A DNA stretch of 64,000 nucleotides from assembly GCA_963762865.1 (NCBI GenBank), contig CAVXNC010000014.1:124001-188000 (forward strand). The letters are read 5' to 3'. Made by a program: the position numbers and the translations under genes. Positions 60,700-64,000 of the stretch are shown here, piece after piece. Within the stretch, counting starts at the first letter, position 1, and every line of letters starts with the position of its first letter. Source of the stretch: DATHAP01 sp963762865. Lineage in GTDB: Bacteria > Actinomycetota > Actinomycetes > JACCUZ01. Below the pieces are notes generated by a model, which ran no database searches, was not told where the DNA came from, and worked only from the letters and a program-made list of their open reading frames with translations.

Positions 60700-61263
60700 C
60701 TAGGTGCCGAGGGCACCTTTCTGCCGGTCGTGCAGCATGAGGTGCTCGACCACCCGGTCGAGGGCGTCGTCGACCGGGGCCTCGCGGTAGCCGCCTCGTC
60801 GGGGCCGGAACACGACGCCGCGGACGTCGTCGACGGTGAGGGCGGCACCACCGTCGAGGGCCACGAGCACGCGGTCCACGAAGTCGTCGACGTCGTCCAT
60901 GTCGTAGCCCCGCCGCCACGAGCTGGCGCGGTCGAAGCGGTGCATGTAGGTCGCCGACAGCTCGTCCCGCAGCACGGCGGCCTCGCCGGCCGGGTCGGGA
61001 CGGCCACGCCGCCCGGCGGACAGCTGCTGCACCGCCAGGACCCGTGCCTCGAGAGCGTCCAGCGCCTCGTCGACGTCCTGGGTCCGGTAGCCGCCGCGGC
61101 GCAGCTCGAAGCCCGCCCGGCGGACGTCGGTTGCGGTCGGCATCGGGATCATTCCGCTCAACGACACCTCGACGTTGTTGACGAACTGGTCCACCTGCCG
61201 CCGGTGGTAGCCCTTGTGCAGCCGGCTGACGCGCGGGAACCGGTCGTGGTGTCCTCTGCTCAT
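60700..61263 (-). CDS. DivIVA-domain repeat protein (TIGR03543-like)
   Basis: 187 residues made of four DivIVA-type repeats, each with the pattern F/R-x-RGY-x6-VDxFxD: FPRVSRLHKGYHRRQVDQFV, then AGFELRRGGYRTQDVDEALD, RASSWRRGYDMDDVDDFVD and GVVFRPRRGGYREAPVDDAL. The repeats match the short membrane-curvature-sensing head of DivIVA but lack its coiled-coil tail. It may bind the membrane or act as an adaptor. ATG 61263 overlaps the rlmN stop (ATGA). Confidence 0.82.
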   Translation of the reverse strand: MSRGHHDRFPRVSRLHKGYHRRQVDQFVNNVEVSLSGMIPMPTATDVRRAGFELRRGGYRTQDVDEALDALEARVLAVQQLSAGRRGRPDPAGEAAVLRDELSATYMHRFDRASSWRRGYDMDDVDDFVDRVLVALDGGAALTVDDVRGVVFRPRRGGYREAPVDDALDRVVEHLMLHDRQKGALGT

Positions 61264-62381
61264 CCCGAGACCGCCGCGAGCTGGCCGCACGCCCCGTCGA
61301 TCTCGCGGCCGCGGGTGTCACGGACCGTCGTCGGGATCCCGTGCGCCCGTAGCCGTTCCACGAAGGTGCGCTCGACCCGTGGGTCGCTCGCGGTCCACCT
61401 CGACCCGGGGGTCGGGTTGAGCGGGATCGGGTTGACGTGCACCCAGCCACGACCGCGCCGGTTGAGCTCGGTCCCGAGCAGGTCGGCCCGCCAGGCGTGG
61501 TCGTTGATGTCCCGGATGAGGGCGTACTCGATGCTGACCCGGCGACCGGTCGCCTCGAAGTAGCGGCGCGCGGCGTCGAGGACGTCCGCCACCTGCCACC
61601 GGGTGTTCACCGGGACCAGGGTGTCCCGCAGCTCGTCGTCCGGCGCGTGCAGCGACAGGGCGAGCGTGACCGAGAGGCCTTCGGCGGTGAGCTTGTCCAT
61701 GGCCGGCACCAGGCCGACGGTCGAGACCGTGACGCTGCGCTGCGAGAGCCCGAGACCGTCGGGTGTCGGGTCGGTGAGGCGGCGGACCGCGCCGAGGACC
61801 GCCCGGTAGTTGGCGAGCGGCTCGCCCATGCCCATGAACACGACGTTGGAGACCCGCTGCGGGTCCTCCGGGCCGCCGGCCAGCTCACCGCGGCGCAGCC
61901 ACCGCGCGCCGGCGACCACCTGGTCGACGATCTCGGCGGTCGACATGTTGCGCGTCAGGCCGGCCTGGCCGGTGGCGCAGAAGGGGCAGTTCATGCCGCA
62001 CCCGGCCTGCGAGGAGACGCACATCGTGACGCGGCCCGGGTAGCGCATCAGGACGCTCTCGACCGTCGCGCCGTCGAAGAGCCGCCACACCGTCTTGCGG
62101 GTCATGCCGTCGTCGCAGTCGAGGTGGCGGATCGGCGTCAGCAGCGACGGCAGCATCGACGCGGTCAGGGCGGCCCGTGACGCCGCCGGCACGTCGGTCA
62201 TCTCTGCGGGGTCGTCGACGAGGTGGCTGAAGTAGTGGGTCGAGAGCTGGTTGGCCCGGAAGGGCTTCTCGCCGAGCTCGACGATCGCCGCGCGCCGCTC
62301 GGCCGGCGTCAGGTCGGCGAGGTGGCGCGGCGGCTTGGCACGTCGCGGTGCTGCGAAGGTGAGCTCTCCGGCGGCCGGCAT
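61260..62381 (-). CDS. rlmN: Dual-specificity 23S rRNA/tRNA methyltransferase RlmN
   Basis: 373-residue radical SAM enzyme that methylates A2503 of 23S rRNA and A37 of some tRNAs. The iron-sulfur motif CGMNCPFC lies in SSQAGCGMNCPFCATGQAGL. VVFMGMGEPLANYRAV and LALSLHAPDDELRDTLVPVN are family signatures, with the C-terminal cysteine in IDGACGQLAA (resolving Cys). It is followed by the DivIVA-repeat gene with ATGA overlap and preceded by cdsA. Confidence 0.97.
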   Translation of the reverse strand: MPAAGELTFAAPRRAKPPRHLADLTPAERRAAIVELGEKPFRANQLSTHYFSHLVDDPAEMTDVPAASRAALTASMLPSLLTPIRHLDCDDGMTRKTVWRLFDGATVESVLMRYPGRVTMCVSSQAGCGMNCPFCATGQAGLTRNMSTAEIVDQVVAGARWLRRGELAGGPEDPQRVSNVVFMGMGEPLANYRAVLGAVRRLTDPTPDGLGLSQRSVTVSTVGLVPAMDKLTAEGLSVTLALSLHAPDDELRDTLVPVNTRWQVADVLDAARRYFEATGRRVSIEYALIRDINDHAWRADLLGTELNRRGRGWVHVNPIPLNPTPGSRWTASDPRVERTFVERLRAHGIPTTVRDTRGREIDGACGQLAAVSG

Positions 62382-62397
62382 GGTGAGGCGCAGTCTC

Positions 62398-63312
62398 TCA
62401 GGCCGGGACGAGCCAGGAGAGCAGAAGGTAGGTGACCGGCGCTGCCAGGAGCAGCGAGTCCAGCCGGTCCATCATCCCGCCGTGGCCGGGCAGCAGCGAC
62501 CCCATGTCCTTGATGCCCAGGTCGCGCTTGATCATCGACTCGCCGAGGTCGCCGAGCGTCGCGGCGGTCATGGCTGCCAGGCCGATCAGCACACCCTCCC
62601 AGGCCTGCCCGTCGACCAGCAGGGTCACGAGCAGTGCCCCGCCGACGGCAGAGAAGAGAGCCGAGCCCGCGAAGCCCTCCCAGGACTTCTTCGGGCTGAC
62701 CGTCGGGGCCATCGGGTGCCGTCCGAAGAGCACTCCGGCGACGTACCCCCCGACATCGCTCAGGACGGTCAGGGCGATGAAGACGACCACCCGGTCCGCG
62801 CCGTCGTCGGCGCGCAGGAGGAGCGCCGCAAAAGCAGCGAGGAAGGGGACATACATGGTGACGAACACGCCCGCGGTGATGTCGCGGACGTAGCCGGCCG
62901 GGTTCTCCGGCAGCCGCCACAGCAGGGTCGCGACGATGGTCAGGGTCAGCGCGACGAGCATCGGCTCGCTGCCACCGGCGTAGGCCGCTCCGAGGATCGC
63001 CAGCGCGCCCACCAGGACCGGGATGACCGGGACCCGGACCCGGTCGGCGTGCAGGGCGTTGGTGAGCTCCCAGACCGCGAGCACGACGGCCGCGCCGACC
63101 ACAGCCAGGAACGCAGGCTTCCAGAGATAGAGCGTGAGCAGGATGACTGCGCCCAGCCCGAGGCCGACGGCGATCGCGGCGGGCAGGTTGCGACCGGCGC
63201 GGGTGCGTCGCTCCGGCGGCGGCACCGGCTCCATGGGCACCGGCTCGAGCGGAGAGGTGTTCTCCTTCCCCGCCGCGTCGGCGTCTGAGCGGGCCGACCG
63301 GTCCGAGGTCAT
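62398..63312 (-). CDS. cdsA: Phosphatidate cytidylyltransferase CdsA
   Basis: 304 residues, eight helices; makes CDP-diacylglycerol, the precursor of phosphatidylglycerol and phosphatidylinositol. The CDS signature is SPKKSWEGFAGSALF plus GDLGESMIKRDLGIKDMGSL and PGHGGMMDRLDSLL. The N-terminus is a hydrophilic Pro/Glu-rich tail typical of actinobacteria. ATG 63312 is chosen; a longer frame upstream has no support. Order frr-cdsA-rlmN is standard. Confidence 0.95.
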   Translation of the reverse strand: MTSDRSARSDADAAGKENTSPLEPVPMEPVPPPERRTRAGRNLPAAIAVGLGLGAVILLTLYLWKPAFLAVVGAAVVLAVWELTNALHADRVRVPVIPVLVGALAILGAAYAGGSEPMLVALTLTIVATLLWRLPENPAGYVRDITAGVFVTMYVPFLAAFAALLLRADDGADRVVVFIALTVLSDVGGYVAGVLFGRHPMAPTVSPKKSWEGFAGSALFSAVGGALLVTLLVDGQAWEGVLIGLAAMTAATLGDLGESMIKRDLGIKDMGSLLPGHGGMMDRLDSLLLAAPVTYLLLSWLVPA

Positions 63313-63349
63313 CGGGACGTCATCGTCGTGCCATCGGGTCGCCGGCTCC

Positions 63350-63907
63350 TCACACCTCGAGGAGCTCGGCCTCCTTGTGCTTGAGCAGCTCGTCGACGGA
63401 GGCGACGTGGCGCTGGGTGACCTTCTCCAGCTCCTTCTCGGCACGGGCGACGTCGTCCTCGCCGGCCTCGCCGTCCTTCGCGAAGCGGTCCAGCTCGTCC
63501 TTGGCGTGCCGCCGGACGTTGCGGATCGCGACCTTGGCCTCCTCCGCCTTGCGGTGCGCGACCTTGATGAACTCCTTGCGGCGCTCCTCGGTCAGCTGCG
63601 GGAACCCCACCCGGATGATCGCCCCGTCGTTGGTCGGGTTCACGCCGAGGTCGGAGTCGCGGATCGCGCGCTCGATGGCGTCCATCGCCGACTTGTCGTA
63701 CGGCGTCAGCGTGAGCATCCGGGCGTCGACCACGTGGAAGGACGCCAGCTGGTTCACCGGTGTCGGGGCGCCGTAGTAGTCGACGAGGATCTTGCTGAAC
63801 ATGCTCGGGTTGGCGCGCCCGGTCCGGATGGAGCCGAAGTCCTCGCCCGCGACGGAGACCGCCTTCTCCATCTTCTCCTCGGCCTCGAAGAGGGTCTCGT
63901 CGATCAC
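63350..63907 (-). CDS. frr: Ribosome recycling factor
   Basis: 185 residues, full length for the family. It frees the ribosome from mRNA after termination with EF-G. Key segments: EDFGSIRTGRANPSMFSKIL, YYGAPTPVNQLASF, and the helical tail KFIKVAHRKAEE-like region EFIKVAHRKAEEAKVAIRNV. GTG 63907 is the start. pyrH normally lies next upstream, beyond the window edge; the intervening DNA is a tandem repeat. Confidence 0.97.
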   Translation of the reverse strand: MIDETLFEAEEKMEKAVSVAGEDFGSIRTGRANPSMFSKILVDYYGAPTPVNQLASFHVVDARMLTLTPYDKSAMDAIERAIRDSDLGVNPTNDGAIIRVGFPQLTEERRKEFIKVAHRKAEEAKVAIRNVRRHAKDELDRFAKDGEAGEDDVARAEKELEKVTQRHVASVDELLKHKEAELLEV

Positions 63908-63931
63908 GTCGGTCTCCCGGGTGGTTGCGGT

Positions 63932-64000
63932 CGGTGCGGTCCGTGCTGTCGGTGCGGTCTGTGCTTTCGGTGCGGTCTGTGCTTTCGGTGCGGTCTGCGG
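63932..64000. repeat. 18-bp tandem repeat, 3.8+ copies, running off the window
   Basis: Units CGGTGCGGTCTGTGCTTT begin at 63932 (two mismatches), 63950 and 63968, with a fourth partial copy at 63986 truncated by the window edge. It lies 25 bases upstream of frr on the side where pyrH and the operon promoter are expected. Total length and copy number cannot be judged here. Confidence 0.9.

Noticed and set aside
63932..64000. CRISPR array at the window edge
   Set aside because: Units abut each other without spacers; plain tandem repeat.

Overview
The window is chromosomal DNA from a high-GC actinobacterium. GC is very high throughout, GTG starts and ATGA/GTGA gene overlaps are common, and the translation/isoprenoid/lipid housekeeping blocks follow the usual actinobacterial order. 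YlxR, DUF4439, the DUF4081-GNAT protein, the DivIVA-repeat protein and a 13E12/DUF222 HNH gene with a LexA-type SOS box fit the Nocardioidaceae or a close relative; that assignment is inference. No rRNA, tRNA, CRISPR array, transposase or plasmid gene was seen.

Layout. (1) 1-1.9 kb: a partial membrane glycosyltransferase and a GNAT. (2) 1.9-13.1 kb, minus strand: truB, rbfA, ylxP, infB, then ylxR, nusA and rimP. Between infB and ylxR lie about 4.5 kb of accessory DNA: a MocR-type regulator divergent from a YczE-like membrane protein around a clear inverted-repeat operator, and a frame-disrupted DUF222/HNH gene behind a perfect SOS box. (3) 13.1-26.7 kb: a lipoprotein/DUF4439 pair, a phosphotransferase, a TauE permease, a HAD hydrolase, proS, two half-ABC transporters, a GNAT, ispG, a RseP/Rip1 site-2 protease and dxr (frameshifted). 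(4) 26.8-31 kb: a secreted serine protease (frameshifted) and an MmpL-like exporter divergent from a TetR regulator. (5) 31-52.5 kb: a large polyamine/GABA catabolism island. It holds a PotDABC importer, an agmatinase/ureohydrolase, a saccharopine-dehydrogenase-like enzyme, two PuuB-like FAD oxidases, three aldehyde dehydrogenases, two class III aminotransferases, an amidohydrolase and an Lrp regulator. A small non-polyamine patch (33.9-35.8 kb) sits inside it. (6) 52.5-58.8 kb: a small protein and a Ca2+/H+ antiporter flanking a 24-bp palindrome, a DUF6529/Rieske pair, an MFS transporter, a PAP2 protein, a zinc-ribbon protein, a low-molecular-weight protein tyrosine phosphatase and a fructosamine-kinase-like protein. 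(7) 58.7-64 kb, minus strand: a propionyl-CoA-synthetase-like enzyme, a four-repeat DivIVA-domain protein, rlmN, cdsA and frr, ending in an 18-bp tandem repeat at the window edge.

How the genes work together. The island can be read as one pathway. PotDABC imports putrescine or spermidine. Agmatinase makes putrescine from agmatine. FAD oxidases and the aminotransferase convert amines to aminoaldehydes, aldehyde dehydrogenases make GABA, and GabT plus an aldehyde dehydrogenase pass it to succinate. Three promoter regions of the island share related GATTYCGTCG / CGAAATCGT elements, which suggests one regulator.

Caution on quality. Four otherwise intact conserved genes (dxr, the serine protease, agmatinase, potD) each carry what looks like one extra base, and the DUF222 gene carries four shifts. 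Either the sequence contains indel errors or these genes are broken. The essential role expected for dxr makes sequence error the simpler explanation for at least that one.
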